Assembly (NCBI RefSeq): GCF_903645315.1
Contig: NZ_CAHJXL010000002.1
Coordinates: 546,934 to 610,933, forward strand
DNA from: Victivallis sp. Marseille-Q1083
GTDB lineage: Bacteria > Verrucomicrobiota > Lentisphaeria > Victivallales > Victivallaceae
DNA length: 64,000 bases
Direction of reading: 5' to 3'
Part shown: piece by piece, positions 34,452 through 42,611 of the stretch
How positions within the stretch are numbered: the stretch's first letter is position 1
Layout: the number at the start of each line of letters is the position of its first letter
Notes under the pieces: generated by a model
What the model was told of the DNA's origin: nothing
Seen by the model: the letters and a program-made list of their open reading frames with translations, nothing else
Database searches by the model: none
Program-made: the position numbers and the translations under genes

Positions 34452-36350
34452 GTGTGTACGCCCGGCATGGGTGATAACTTGACGGTGAAAGTCCGTTACA
34501 GACTTGGCAGTAGGAACTGTTAGCTTAAGGCAAGGGTGTCCACCGCGAGGTGGAATCTGAAGGAAGTCGGCGGCAAATTCCCGGCCTGACGAACAGAAAG
34601 TACATATAAGGCATTTGCAAGGCGGACGAGCTTGCACAACAAAGCGAAGTCCAATACTGCCCGAACCTTGTGGTGTAGATGTACCAGGCGCCTGGGATGA
34701 AAGTTATCGCTCTTATCCGGGGAGATCTCAACGGTATGAATGAAGCCGTGAATGCATGGTAATTTCAACCCGTACAGTGATGTGCGGCTGAACGTTGAGA
34801 AGTCAGCAGAGGCCATAGTACCGTGTTTTTTTTTTTACGGGAAGGGCCGAACAGTAGTCGATCTTTCGCAAGTGAAAGGTGCAGCATGTGTAGAGAGCAG
34901 AAAATCCGGAAACGGAACTGCCCGGGGATGGATAGGCTGGAAGCCGAAGAGAATCCGGGAGTGCGGAGCATGCTTACGCGGGAAACTGAAGCGAAAGACG
35001 GTGCTGATTTGTTTGAACGCATCCTTGAGCGTAACAACCTCAACCGTGCGTACAAGCAAGTCAAGAGAAACGGCGGAGCGCCGGGCGTGGACGGAATGAC
35101 CGTTGACGACCTGTTGGCGTATCTGTGCGAACACAAGGAAAGTTTCCTTGAAAATCTCCGAACCGAAACGTATCGCCCGCAACCGGTGCGCCGGGTTGAA
35201 ATCCCGAAACCGGACGGGGGGATACGGATGCTTGGTGTTCCAACGGGCATGGATCGGATGATTCAACAGGCAATATCGCAGGTCCTCTGCCCGATATTCG
35301 AGGAGGAATTTTCAGAAAACAGCTACGGTTTCCGACCGGGGCGTAGCGCTCATCAGGCCATCCGGCAAGCACGGAAATACTACAATCAAGGCTATCGGCG
35401 GGTTGTCGATCTTGACTTGAGCAAGTATTTCGACACCATGAACCATGAGCTGTTGATGGAAATGTTGCGGGCCAAAATCTCTGATCAACGAGTTTTGTGC
35501 CTGATTAAACGCTACTTGAAGAGCGGAGTCATGATCAATGGCGTGGTGACGCGAACGGAAGAAGGCAGTCCACAGGGCGGCAATCTTTCGCCATTGCTGA
35601 GCAACATCTACCTGACCGCTTTCGACCGGGAATTGGAACGCCGTGGACACAAGTTCGTACGATATGCGGACGATGTCAACATCTACGTCAGAAGTCAACG
35701 CGCCGCCGAACGCGTACTTGCGAGCAGCAGACGGTTTCTTGAAGCGAAATTGAAACTCAAAGTAAACGAATCCAAAAGTAAAGCGGGAAGTCCGCTGAAG
35801 CTGAAGTTTCTCGGCTTCGCACTGCGAAGTACGACGAAAGGACAGGCCGGAATTCGAATACACGAGAAGTCTATAGACCGCTTCAAAGCCAAGGTTCGCG
35901 AGCTGACCCGAAGGAATCAGGGAAATTCGGTGGAATATATGCTGTACAAACTTCGGCAATATACCGTCGGATGGCTCGGATACTATGCGATTGCGGACAT
36001 GAAGATGTTTATGCAAAACATGAATGAATGGATTCAACGGAAAATTCGGACGTATGTTTGGAAACAGTGGAAACGAGTACGGACACGATTTACGCGACTG
36101 CAATCGTTGGGTATTTCCGAGGGAAAAGCGTGGGAATGGGCGAATACGAGGAAAGGCTACTGGCATATTGCCCGTAGTTGGATTTTACATCGTGTATTGC
36201 CGTCTCAACGCATTGCCGAAATAGGGTATGACGATATCCTACTTCGGTACAAAGCGTTGCACTCAAGCTGCTGAACCGCCGTATGCCGAACGGCACGTAC
36301 GGTGGTGTGAGAGGACGCCCGGCCAACTAATGACCGGGCTCCTACTCGAT
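34452..36350 (+). mobile_element. group II intron inserted at a hairpin
   Basis: The 5' end is GTGTGTACGCCC, fitting the GUGYG start. A typical structured leader of about 430 bases follows, then the encoded protein. Next comes a domain V hairpin (36276-36307; CCGTATGCC, loop GAAC, GGCACGTACGG), then domain VI with a bulged CTAAT, and the 3' end CTACTCGAT. Insertion beside a stem-loop is the habit of hairpin-targeting (class C and related) introns. Exact ends could be off by a few bases. Confidence 0.88.
34886..36274 (+). CDS. ltrA: group II intron reverse transcriptase/maturase
   Basis: The product is 462 aa from the ATG at 34886 (AAAGG seven bases upstream). Reverse transcriptase blocks are present: AYKQVKRNGGAPGVDGMT, FRPGRSAHQAIRQARKYY, VVDLDLSKYFDTMNHELL, GSPQGGNLSPLLSNIYL and the catalytic VRYADDVNIYV. 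A maturase domain follows (YTVGWLGYYAIADMKMF, then WKQWKRVRTRFTRL). No HNH endonuclease domain follows, so mobility probably relies on structured or replicating DNA. It looks intact. Confidence 0.95.
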   Translation: MCREQKIRKRNCPGMDRLEAEENPGVRSMLTRETEAKDGADLFERILERNNLNRAYKQVKRNGGAPGVDGMTVDDLLAYLCEHKESFLENLRTETYRPQPVRRVEIPKPDGGIRMLGVPTGMDRMIQQAISQVLCPIFEEEFSENSYGFRPGRSAHQAIRQARKYYNQGYRRVVDLDLSKYFDTMNHELLMEMLRAKISDQRVLCLIKRYLKSGVMINGVVTRTEEGSPQGGNLSPLLSNIYLTAFDRELERRGHKFVRYADDVNIYVRSQRAAERVLASSRRFLEAKLKLKVNESKSKAGSPLKLKFLGFALRSTTKGQAGIRIHEKSIDRFKAKVRELTRRNQGNSVEYMLYKLRQYTVGWLGYYAIADMKMFMQNMNEWIQRKIRTYVWKQWKRVRTRFTRLQSLGISEGKAWEWANTRKGYWHIARSWILHRVLPSQRIAEIGYDDILLRYKALHSSC

Positions 36351-36763
36351 TATTGAGGTTTCACGTTGAAGTTGACCATGCCAGATTTCAGGAAGGTATC
36401 GAAGATAGAGTTACGCCACGCCTAGTCAAGCTCGGTCATGGTTTCCTGTAATGTCAAGTCCTTCAGCGTACCAGAGCGATTGGTGAAGTGCGGATTCCCG
36501 TCTTCGTCAACAGTGCATTTCGCTGTCTCCAGAAAGTCGCCGATTTCTTTCCAGCAGTAAGTGTTTCCCGCTTGTTGCTGAAAATACCGGATGAGTTGCT
36601 TTCTGCTCTCAGGGGCAACCACGCAGTTCGGCATCTTCATGACGAAGTCAATCTGATGCTCAGAAGCGTCGCCTTCGCACTCAGGCGTTATCGGGTCAGT
36701 CGCTGTATCGGAACCATCCTCTTGCAAGCGGGAACCGTCAATGTCGCTTTTACGTTTGTTCAT
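36350..36763 (-). pseudogene. small hypothetical protein with in-frame amber codon
   Basis: The frame reads from MNKRKSDIDG to a TAG at 36422-36424. The same frame continues AWRNSIFDTFLKSGMVNF to TAA. That tail aligns with the end of the neighbouring protein at 36785-37138 (VWQKSLESLVGSNGMI), so the original product was about 137 aa. The core (PESRKQLIRYFQQQAG, then TVDEDGNPHF) also aligns with that neighbour. The change could be a nonsense mutation or, less likely, suppressed amber. Function unknown. Confidence 0.55.
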
Positions 36764-36784
36764 GGTAAGTTATCCCCTGTCCGG

Positions 36785-37138
36785 TTATTTGATTTCACAT
36801 TTGATCATGCCGTTGCTTCCAACCAAGGATTCCAGACTCTTCTGCCAGACCTCTTCGGTCCACGACGAAAGCACTGACAACGGACAGATACTCAAATTCC
36901 CGGTCAATGAACCTTCAATCCGCAGGTTTCCCACTTCGTCAATTTCATAGTTCAGGTTATTGAAGAAGGGACGCAGCTTCTCGCCTTCTTGGGTTGCTCC
37001 GGAATGGATGTAGTCGATGAAGTGATCTGCTGCCTGTTTGCGTGCAGCCGGTTCTGTAATGACTCTTGGCATCTCAAGAACCATTTCAGCGGTTTTGACA
37101 TTCTCTTGTTTGACTTCTGGATTAACATGTTGATTCAT
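36785..37138 (-). CDS. hypothetical protein, paralog of the next gene
   Basis: A 117-aa protein with AGGAAAAAA before its ATG. Central motifs PAARKQAADHFIDYI and YEIDEVGNLRIEGSL are shared with the gene 21 bases downstream, so the pair arose by tandem duplication. It is soluble, acidic and without cysteines. Members of an island operon starting at 39443. No known family recognised. Confidence 0.6.
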   Translation of the reverse strand: MNQHVNPEVKQENVKTAEMVLEMPRVITEPAARKQAADHFIDYIHSGATQEGEKLRPFFNNLNYEIDEVGNLRIEGSLTGNLSICPLSVLSSWTEEVWQKSLESLVGSNGMIKCEIK

Positions 37139-37509
37139 TTTTTTCCTGTTTCTTTTAGGGAGTTTTATCTTCGGGTAGCCTCATGCCGCCCGTTCATTAC
37201 ATGACCATGAGCAATTATTTTTTACAACGCTTTCCTTCGTGAGCTTTGGAGAGAGCCATTCCCGAACCCTTCCGGGTGTTTGTTTTACAGATGCCGCACA
37301 TATGGATTGCTAAAAACAGTGCTCCCTGCCAAGTATTCCCCAATTAGCCTTGGCCACTTGGTACACGTGGCTAATTTGCCTATTCTTACTGCTTCAAAGA
37401 CAAGCAATTGCAGGCATAAAAGCGTCTCCTTTTGACTGACATGCAGCCGGAATGAAATCAATCGTATCCCCCTCCGAAATAGAAGGCTTCGGAGGGAGGG
37501 AGATTTGTA
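37139..37509. other. 370-bp gap with terminator hairpin
   Basis: No frame is supported here. A stem CCCTCCGAA/TTCGGAGGG (37470-37496) lies just past the stop of the minus-strand gene at 37510 and probably terminates or attenuates it. The rest may carry a promoter for the paralog pair. Confidence 0.5.
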
Positions 37510-37911
37510 TCAGTCTTTCAGAATGAATGCCTGGGGAAGGCGTTCCGTCAGCACGGCATCCTGCCAGCGATTCCGGAGGAAGCTGTACAGCTTATTCTGA
37601 TCTTCCTCGCTCAGGGATTCCGATTGGAGCGGAACTGTGTCAATGTAAAACACGCAGTAAAATTGCTCCTTTTCTGCATTCCTCGTCACATCGGTCATGA
37701 TCCGTTTGCAATAGGCTCTTCCGCTTGTCGCAATCGTATCAGGAATGCAGGCTGCGAAATCCATGAAGACGCCGATCTGTTCATTGCTGGAAAGCATCAG
37801 TCGATCTGGGAATGTGACGGCAAGGCGCAGCTGGTTGGGTGTTGGGGACTGCTTGACTTCCTGAGTAACATGAGAAATCAGGCCGGGAATCGTGTAGACA
37901 TTTTCGGACAT
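37510..37911 (-). CDS. hypothetical 133-aa protein
   Basis: I chose the ATG at 37911 (MSENVYTIPGLI) because GGAAGG lies seven bases upstream; the longer frame to 38103 has no ribosome site and an unlikely composition. The protein is mixed alpha/beta, with FCVFYID-like strands (EQFYCVFYIDTVPL) and a helical end (LYSFLRNRWQDAVL). No family is recognised. It sits between the repeat protein and the paralog pair on the same strand. Confidence 0.5.
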   Translation of the reverse strand: MSENVYTIPGLISHVTQEVKQSPTPNQLRLAVTFPDRLMLSSNEQIGVFMDFAACIPDTIATSGRAYCKRIMTDVTRNAEKEQFYCVFYIDTVPLQSESLSEEDQNKLYSFLRNRWQDAVLTERLPQAFILKD

Positions 37912-38111
37912 GGTGTCCTTCCTTTCTGGGCTTTCCGCCCGTAGTGATTTATTGGCCTCGAACCATCCGGGGCACATTATGTTCATCATACAAAAAATAT
38001 AAAAATACCGTTCACGAGCCGGTGCACCGTAGATCAGGATGCCTTCCCGATGCCAGAGAGAACGATCAAGATCCCTGCTGTGACAGGGATCATATCGCCC
38101 CATTTACAGAA

Positions 38112-38780
38112 CTACAGAGACAGGTCGTCATCGAACTTGAGATGACGGAACGGATGCCTGACCAGATCGATCAGCTTCCGGAACTGCTCACCGTTGCGTA
38201 TCCGTGACTTCAATTTCGGAAGGAGGTTGAGTCTGCGCCAGTCCTCATCGCTGAACTGGTCAAGGCACGGGCACTCCGTCAGCAATTCAGCGGAACTGTA
38301 AAGGATGCTCCACCACATCGGTTTCGTAAACTTCTCCTTACAGGGGCAGTGAGTCCAAAGTCGTGGGTTGTGCTTGACGACCCAGAACCAGTCGCCCAGA
38401 GTGAAGTCATGCGTATCGATGTCTGTGCTGAAATAACTGTCACTCGCCAGTAACCCACTCCGTATAGCCGGATAATCCGGGATTTCGCAGTAATGCAACA
38501 AGGTCGGTTGGTGTTGTAACAGTCGTTGCCATTTAGCAGGGGTGAAATCCTTCCAGCACGTACACCGCCATGCAAGCGATGGCTGTTTTTCAAGAACGAT
38601 GAGCCACTCGTCAGTGGTAAACTCGGAGAAGGGGCAGAGTTCCTGAAGCTCCGGGTGTCGGGAGACGATGCGTGCCCACTGCTTCGGAGAAAGCGGAGCG
38701 GAAACGGATGCCTCCTCCGGGGTAAATGCTGCACAGTTCCATTCCAGATTGAGAAATACGTTCAGTTCTTGTTCGGTCAT
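38112..38780 (-). CDS. tryptophan/cysteine repeat protein
   Basis: A 222-aa protein with five or six degenerate repeats of about 27 residues. The pattern is hydrophobic-S/T-x3-W-x2-I/L-L/V-x3-P-x-L-x3-C, for example FTTDEWLIVLEKQPSLAWRC and FTPAKWQRLLQHQPTLLHYC. Such W-P-C repeats occur in proteins from gut PVC and Bacteroidota genomes; they probably stack as short helices. No enzyme motif is seen. It is 18 bases after the Gp2-like gene, so co-transcribed; a protein-interaction role is a guess. Confidence 0.6.
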   Translation of the reverse strand: MTEQELNVFLNLEWNCAAFTPEEASVSAPLSPKQWARIVSRHPELQELCPFSEFTTDEWLIVLEKQPSLAWRCTCWKDFTPAKWQRLLQHQPTLLHYCEIPDYPAIRSGLLASDSYFSTDIDTHDFTLGDWFWVVKHNPRLWTHCPCKEKFTKPMWWSILYSSAELLTECPCLDQFSDEDWRRLNLLPKLKSRIRNGEQFRKLIDLVRHPFRHLKFDDDLSL

Positions 38781-38798
38781 GGTGATTGCCTTTCATGG

Positions 38799-39443
38799 TT
38801 ATTTTTGAATGCGGGATGAGAATACTTCCCGCTGGTGCTTGGGTGAGGAGTCCTTCTGGTTGACTTTGGCAAGGTAGCTGCAACGACGGAAACACTGGTC
38901 GTATTTGCATTCATATTCGGGATCATCCTTTCGGAGCATGACACCGTTTTCCTGCGGTTGCCCTTGCCGGTTCCTCATACAATCGTCGATTAGTCCGTAG
39001 CTGGTTGCCCGTCCTGCGTCATTATGCTTCGGAGACAGATTCAGCGTCTTTTCCCATAACCGTTCCGCTGTCTGAATATGGTCGTGGATGCTCTGTGTCT
39101 TATGTCCGTTCATCATCAAAGCAACGTGATAGTGCTGATGTTTCTCTCTGGAACATTCCCGGACTGCGATATACGCCGGGTCGTAACCCGCTCTCTTACG
39201 GTTCTTGATGAAGGTCTCCTGAAACTGACTGAAGAGTTCGTTGTCATTCGGATGCCCGTAGCCTTGGGGGAATCGGACATCATACCGCATAAAGAAGGTT
39301 TTACTGTGACGGTTGCTCATGTCGGTCATCAGTTGATCGATCTTCTCCAATATCGACTCTTTGCATCCAAGCTGCTTGGCTTTATCCGTCATGATGGGAT
39401 GTCCCTGGTACTGGTCTTCGTAGGTGATTCTTTCGTTTCTCAT
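38799..39443 (-). CDS. inovirus Gp2 / YagK-YfjJ C-terminal family protein
   Basis: A 214-aa protein. Family marks are in order: FFMRYDVRFPQGYG (strand with R-D-R), FKNRKR-like linker, AYIAVRECSREKHQHYHVAL (Y..vrE...HYH), a W-containing helix (AERLWEKTLNL), and FRRCSYLAKVNQKD at the end. The fold resembles replication-initiator-like proteins encoded by filamentous phages and cryptic prophages. The H-x-H-Y-H tract could bind metal, but catalysis is unproven. It leads a minus-strand operon of small genes. A shorter relative lies at 330-794. Confidence 0.8.
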   Translation of the reverse strand: MRNERITYEDQYQGHPIMTDKAKQLGCKESILEKIDQLMTDMSNRHSKTFFMRYDVRFPQGYGHPNDNELFSQFQETFIKNRKRAGYDPAYIAVRECSREKHQHYHVALMMNGHKTQSIHDHIQTAERLWEKTLNLSPKHNDAGRATSYGLIDDCMRNRQGQPQENGVMLRKDDPEYECKYDQCFRRCSYLAKVNQKDSSPKHQREVFSSRIQK

Positions 39444-39510
39444 GATGTTGCCTTTCTCTTGTTATTATTCTGCTTTGGTTACTGTTTATTCTGTTTCTCT
39501 TTGTGTAGGG

Positions 39511-39554
39511 ATGAGCCCCCCGGTGATGTCTAAAGCCCTCACCGGGGGGCTCAT
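39511..39554. terminator. perfect 16-bp GC-rich hairpin
   Basis: ATGAGCCCCCCGGTGA and its exact complement flank a 12-base loop, in the 380-bp gap between divergent transcripts (39444-39823). It precedes the Gp2-like gene on the minus strand, so it could be a leader attenuator, or the end of a transcript lost from this locus. Nothing else coding is seen in the gap. Confidence 0.65.
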
Positions 39555-39760
39555 ATAGGTACTACCATTTACCTGCTTTTGATAATGTGAAACATGCCTG
39601 CTGGCGCGGGAGCTTTCGATCCACGATCTCCTGCGTAGCGTAGATGGTGCTTTGACCGGATTATTCCCCACATAGGATATACGACACGATTATGTAATTA
39701 ATTCATATTTACCAGTTTCCCAACAAAACATGAAGAATCAAAGAGGTTGAGGTTACAATG

Positions 39761-39788
39761 TTGCATTCTTCAAACTGTGTGCTATATT
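39761..39788 (+). promoter_or_regulatory. sigma-70-like promoter for the DUF3791/DUF3990 operon
   Basis: TTGCAT and TATATT are separated by 16 bases, 36 bases upstream of the first gene's ATG. Confidence 0.5.
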
Positions 39789-39823
39789 GATGCTAAGTAA
39801 ACGAAACTATCGAGGTTTAACGC

Positions 39824-40042
39824 ATGAGTAAGTCCGCTCTTGAATTTGCCATTTTCTGCATCGAGGCAGTTGCGCAGAAACTGCACTTACCCGGCAACCG
39901 AGTGTACGATATGCTTGCGAAGCAATCCGATATTTTGAATACCTATCTGATTCCTTCTTTCGATGTGCTTCATACGCAAAGCAAGCAGTATATAGTCGAT
40001 GATATTCTGTCATTGATGCGGGAACGCGGGGTGTTATCGTGA
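39824..40042 (+). CDS. DUF3791 protein, antitoxin-like
   Basis: A 72-aa helical protein. The motif YLIPSFDVLHTQSKQYIVDD is typical of DUF3791, small proteins regularly paired with DUF3990. It overlaps the DUF3990 gene by four bases (ATGA type), so translation is coupled. In this pairing it is presumed to be the antitoxin, by analogy; I know no direct proof. The third gene at 40523 is a second member of the same family. Confidence 0.75.
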   Translation: MSKSALEFAIFCIEAVAQKLHLPGNRVYDMLAKQSDILNTYLIPSFDVLHTQSKQYIVDDILSLMRERGVLS

Positions 40043-40536
40043 TTGAAGTGTATCATGGTTCTTTTATGGAAATCCGCAAGCCGGATATCGCGTTTTCGCG
40101 GCAAACCCTTGACTTCGGAAGAGGTTTTTATATCACTCCACTTCGGGAACAGGCGGTCAGATGGGCGTTGCGTTGGCAACGACGTGGCAAGAAAGCCATC
40201 GTCAACACATATGTTTTCGATGACAGTTCCGATGCGCTGGGGAAACTTCGAGTGAAGGATTTCCCGGAATACGATTCTTCCTGGCTGCATTTCATTATGG
40301 AGAACCGGAGCGGACAAGCATCGGAATCTTACGACATCATTCGTGGTGGAGTGGCTAATGATAAGGTATTCAACACGCTGGAACTGTTCTTCGATGGTTT
40401 GATTTCCGAAGAGGAGGCATTGGGGCGACTGAAGTTTGAAAAGCCGAATCACCAGATCTGCATCTGTCGTCAGGATTTAGTGGATCGGCTTCTGGTATTC
40501 CAATCATCCGAAGAGGTGTCTGATGGAAGCCAATAG
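40039..40536 (+). CDS. DUF3990 protein, ADP-ribosyltransferase-like toxin candidate
   Basis: A 165-aa protein beginning MIEVYHGSFMEIRKPD, then RQTLDFGRGFYITPLREQAVRWA. The Y-H-G-S and D-F-G-x-G-F-Y-x-T elements are DUF3990 hallmarks; the family is grouped with ADP-ribosyltransferase folds, where these would shape the NAD pocket. Coupled to DUF3791 genes on both sides. A toxin or phage-responsive effector role is inferred from family context. Confidence 0.75.
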   Translation: MIEVYHGSFMEIRKPDIAFSRQTLDFGRGFYITPLREQAVRWALRWQRRGKKAIVNTYVFDDSSDALGKLRVKDFPEYDSSWLHFIMENRSGQASESYDIIRGGVANDKVFNTLELFFDGLISEEEALGRLKFEKPNHQICICRQDLVDRLLVFQSSEEVSDGSQ

Positions 40537-40735
40537 CGTTCTATTGCAGAAGAAATATGCCCGGATTGTTGCGTTGTTCGCAGAACAGATGCAGCTTACC
40601 CTTGATGAGGCGCTGGAGTTTTTCTATCGTTCAGAAACCTATCAGGAACTGCGCGATGGAATTGCCGATCTGCACTGCCGAAGCGATCAGTATATTGTAG
40701 ATGAACTGAAACTCGAATTTCAGTCTGCAAAATAA
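40523..40735 (+). CDS. second DUF3791 protein
   Basis: A 70-aa protein overlapping the DUF3990 stop by 14 bases. DEALEFFYRSETYQELRDG and RSDQYIVDELKLEF match DUF3791; it shares S-x-Q-Y-I-V-D-[DE] with the first protein. An antitoxin gene on each side of a toxin is unusual and suggests a three-part unit or divided neutralisation and regulation tasks. Confidence 0.7.
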   Translation: MEANSVLLQKKYARIVALFAEQMQLTLDEALEFFYRSETYQELRDGIADLHCRSDQYIVDELKLEFQSAK

Positions 40736-40882
40736 CTGATTCTTAAAATCCATTCTTTCAAGTTATAGAAAAGCGTAATATACTTCGCTGTCTATATGTT
40801 TTCCATTCTGATTTATGGATTGAGTTGTCTATTATTCGTGCCAATTTTGCAATATTAATCTCGTTTTATATATGTATTACGT

Positions 40883-40912
40883 TTGAAAAAGTAGATTGTG
40901 TGATACTATATT
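40883..40912 (+). promoter_or_regulatory. sigma-70-like promoter for the DUF4143 ATPase
   Basis: TTGAAA and TATATT are separated by 18 bases, 24 bases before the ATG at 40937. The spacer end GTGTGATAC resembles the one upstream of 39824. Confidence 0.45.
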
Positions 40913-40936
40913 GCCGTAAAAGAAAACCGGGAGATT

Positions 40937-42283
40937 ATGGAAATGATTGAGCGATTCATTCTGAAAGATTTAATTGCTTGGAAAAGCTCTTCTTATCGAA
41001 AACCGTTGATTCTGCGAGGAGTACGGCAATGTGGAAAGACTTGGATTCTTCAAGAATTCGGCAGGCAACATTTTGAAAACACTGCCTATTTCAATTTCGA
41101 GCGGCAGAATCGTTTAGGAGAAGTCTTTTCTGGTGAGCTTGATCCTAAGCGAATTTTGCTTGAGCTCGGTGTGCTGGCGCACCAGAAAATAGAGCCCGGC
41201 AAGACGTTGGTCATTTTCGATGAGATTCAAGCATGTCCCCGGGCGTTGACCTCACTCAAATATTTTTGTGAGGAGACTCCGGAATACCATATCGCTGCTG
41301 CAGGCTCCCTGCTGGGGATCGCACTTGCAGCAACGGATGGTTTCCCTGTGGGTAAGGTAAATTTTCTGGAGTTGACGCCATGCTGCTTTGCAGAATATTT
41401 GCAGACAGTGGATTCATCGTTGTTTGAATATACCAATTCACTTGTTTCGCCCGAACCGATTCCAGGAATATTCGAAGAGCGTCTGGCAAAACATTTGAAC
41501 GAATATCTGACCATCGGCGGCATGCCTGCCGTGCTTGAATCCTACCTGTCGAATCATGATCTTTCGCAAGCGGAGAATATTCTGGAAGACATTTTGAAAA
41601 CGTATGAGCTGGACTTTTCCAAACATGCTCCGGTCAGAGATATTCCAAAACTCTTTTTGTTGTGGAAATCAATTCCGCAGCAGCTGGCGCGTGAAAACGC
41701 CCGGTTCATTTACGGAGAGGTGAAAAATGGAGCACGCGCAAAAGATCTTGAGAATGCGTTGCGTTGGCTGGAGAGTGCCAGCTTGATTCACAGGATCACC
41801 CGGATTGAGAAACCGGAGATACCATTGAATGCTTACGAGGATCGCAAAAGCTTCAAACTCTATCTTGCTGATGCAGGATTGCTCCGGAAACTGGCGGAGA
41901 TACCGGCGGCTTCCATTTTGGTGAATCCGGATATTTTCCGTGAATACCGGGGACGGTTGGCAGAGAACTTCGTCCTTCAGCAGTTGGTTGCCATGCGATT
42001 TTCTCCCATTCATTACTGGACCAGCGGGAATCTGGCGGAAGTGGATTTTGTAATACAGGATACTGTCGAGGTTATACCGGTTGAAGTGAAATCAGGATTA
42101 AACGTCAAAGCCAAGAGTCTTAAAAGCTATCGTGAAAAGTACCATCCCAAACAGGCACTCCGCTTTTCCATGCAGAACCTGAAATTGGATGACGGCCTGC
42201 TGAATGTCCCGTTATATCTGATCCATCGATTTCATGATTTTCTACATACTGAAACACGGAATGACAAGAATGGAGAAATGTGA
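40937..42283 (+). CDS. AAA_14 / DUF4143 ATPase
   Basis: The product is 448 aa. Walker A is ILRGVRQCGKTW (residues about 26-37) and Walker B is TLVIFDEIQACPRAL. IAAAGSLLGIAL follows, as usual in this family. The C-terminal DUF4143 half has RLAENFVLQQL and YWTSGNLAEVDFVI then EVIPVEVKSG, a PD-(D/E)XK-like core. These single-gene ATPases are common on mobile DNA in gut bacteria; function unknown. It is the last gene before the putative att site. GGAG is seven bases upstream of the start. Confidence 0.88.
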   Translation: MEMIERFILKDLIAWKSSSYRKPLILRGVRQCGKTWILQEFGRQHFENTAYFNFERQNRLGEVFSGELDPKRILLELGVLAHQKIEPGKTLVIFDEIQACPRALTSLKYFCEETPEYHIAAAGSLLGIALAATDGFPVGKVNFLELTPCCFAEYLQTVDSSLFEYTNSLVSPEPIPGIFEERLAKHLNEYLTIGGMPAVLESYLSNHDLSQAENILEDILKTYELDFSKHAPVRDIPKLFLLWKSIPQQLARENARFIYGEVKNGARAKDLENALRWLESASLIHRITRIEKPEIPLNAYEDRKSFKLYLADAGLLRKLAEIPAASILVNPDIFREYRGRLAENFVLQQLVAMRFSPIHYWTSGNLAEVDFVIQDTVEVIPVEVKSGLNVKAKSLKSYREKYHPKQALRFSMQNLKLDDGLLNVPLYLIHRFHDFLHTETRNDKNGEM

Positions 42284-42301
42284 TTATAAATACTGTTTTT
42301 C

Positions 42302-42473
42302 TTCCCCGTTTCTTCCCCATTTTGACTTGAAAAAACGTTGAAAAATGGTATGTTTATTTGTCTTCAAATTGACAGGGAAGCAGGTTTGATTCCCGGTTTG
42401 GAGATTGGCTGATTGGCATGTAAAAGTTCCCCATTTCTTCCCCGGGGAAAGGGATTTTCCCCGTTTTTTCCCC
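42302..42473. promoter_or_regulatory. three helically spaced pairs of TTCCCC
   Basis: TTCCCC occurs at 42302, 42312, 42427, 42438, 42457 and 42468. Each pair is spaced 10-11 bases, one helical turn, all in the same direction. The last lies about 100 bases from the putative att core. This suits arm-type sites for an integrase or excisionase, or a repressor operator. The rest of 42284-42567 holds no gene. Confidence 0.5.
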
Positions 42474-42567
42474 ATAAAAGGGAAATCGGAAACCTGTGGA
42501 AGAAGTGCTATAAAGTGCCAAACTTGAGCGTGGAATGCTTAAAAACACGGAATTTTGAGGCGTAATC

Positions 42568-42599
42568 GGAGTGTCCGGTCACCCCCACCAGCTCCACCA
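42568..42599 (+). other. putative att site: 3' end of a tmRNA (ssrA) gene
   Basis: The sequence CCCACCAGCTCCACCA ends exactly like bacterial tmRNA (3' half of the T stem, acceptor strand, CCA). The bases before it cannot form the T stem, and no tmRNA body is upstream, so only the 3' end is present. That is what integration into ssrA leaves at the far end of an island. Given the direction, the island is to the left. Confidence 0.55.
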
Positions 42600-42611
42600 T
42601 TTTTGAAGTCA

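Noticed and set aside
42370-42400. tRNA-like T arm (GGTTTGATTCCCGG)
   Set aside because: No cloverleaf can be built around it.
42568-42599. Complete tmRNA or tRNA gene
   Set aside because: The upstream bases do not pair with the T stem, and no acceptor 5' strand or tmRNA body is within 400 bases; only a 3' end is present.
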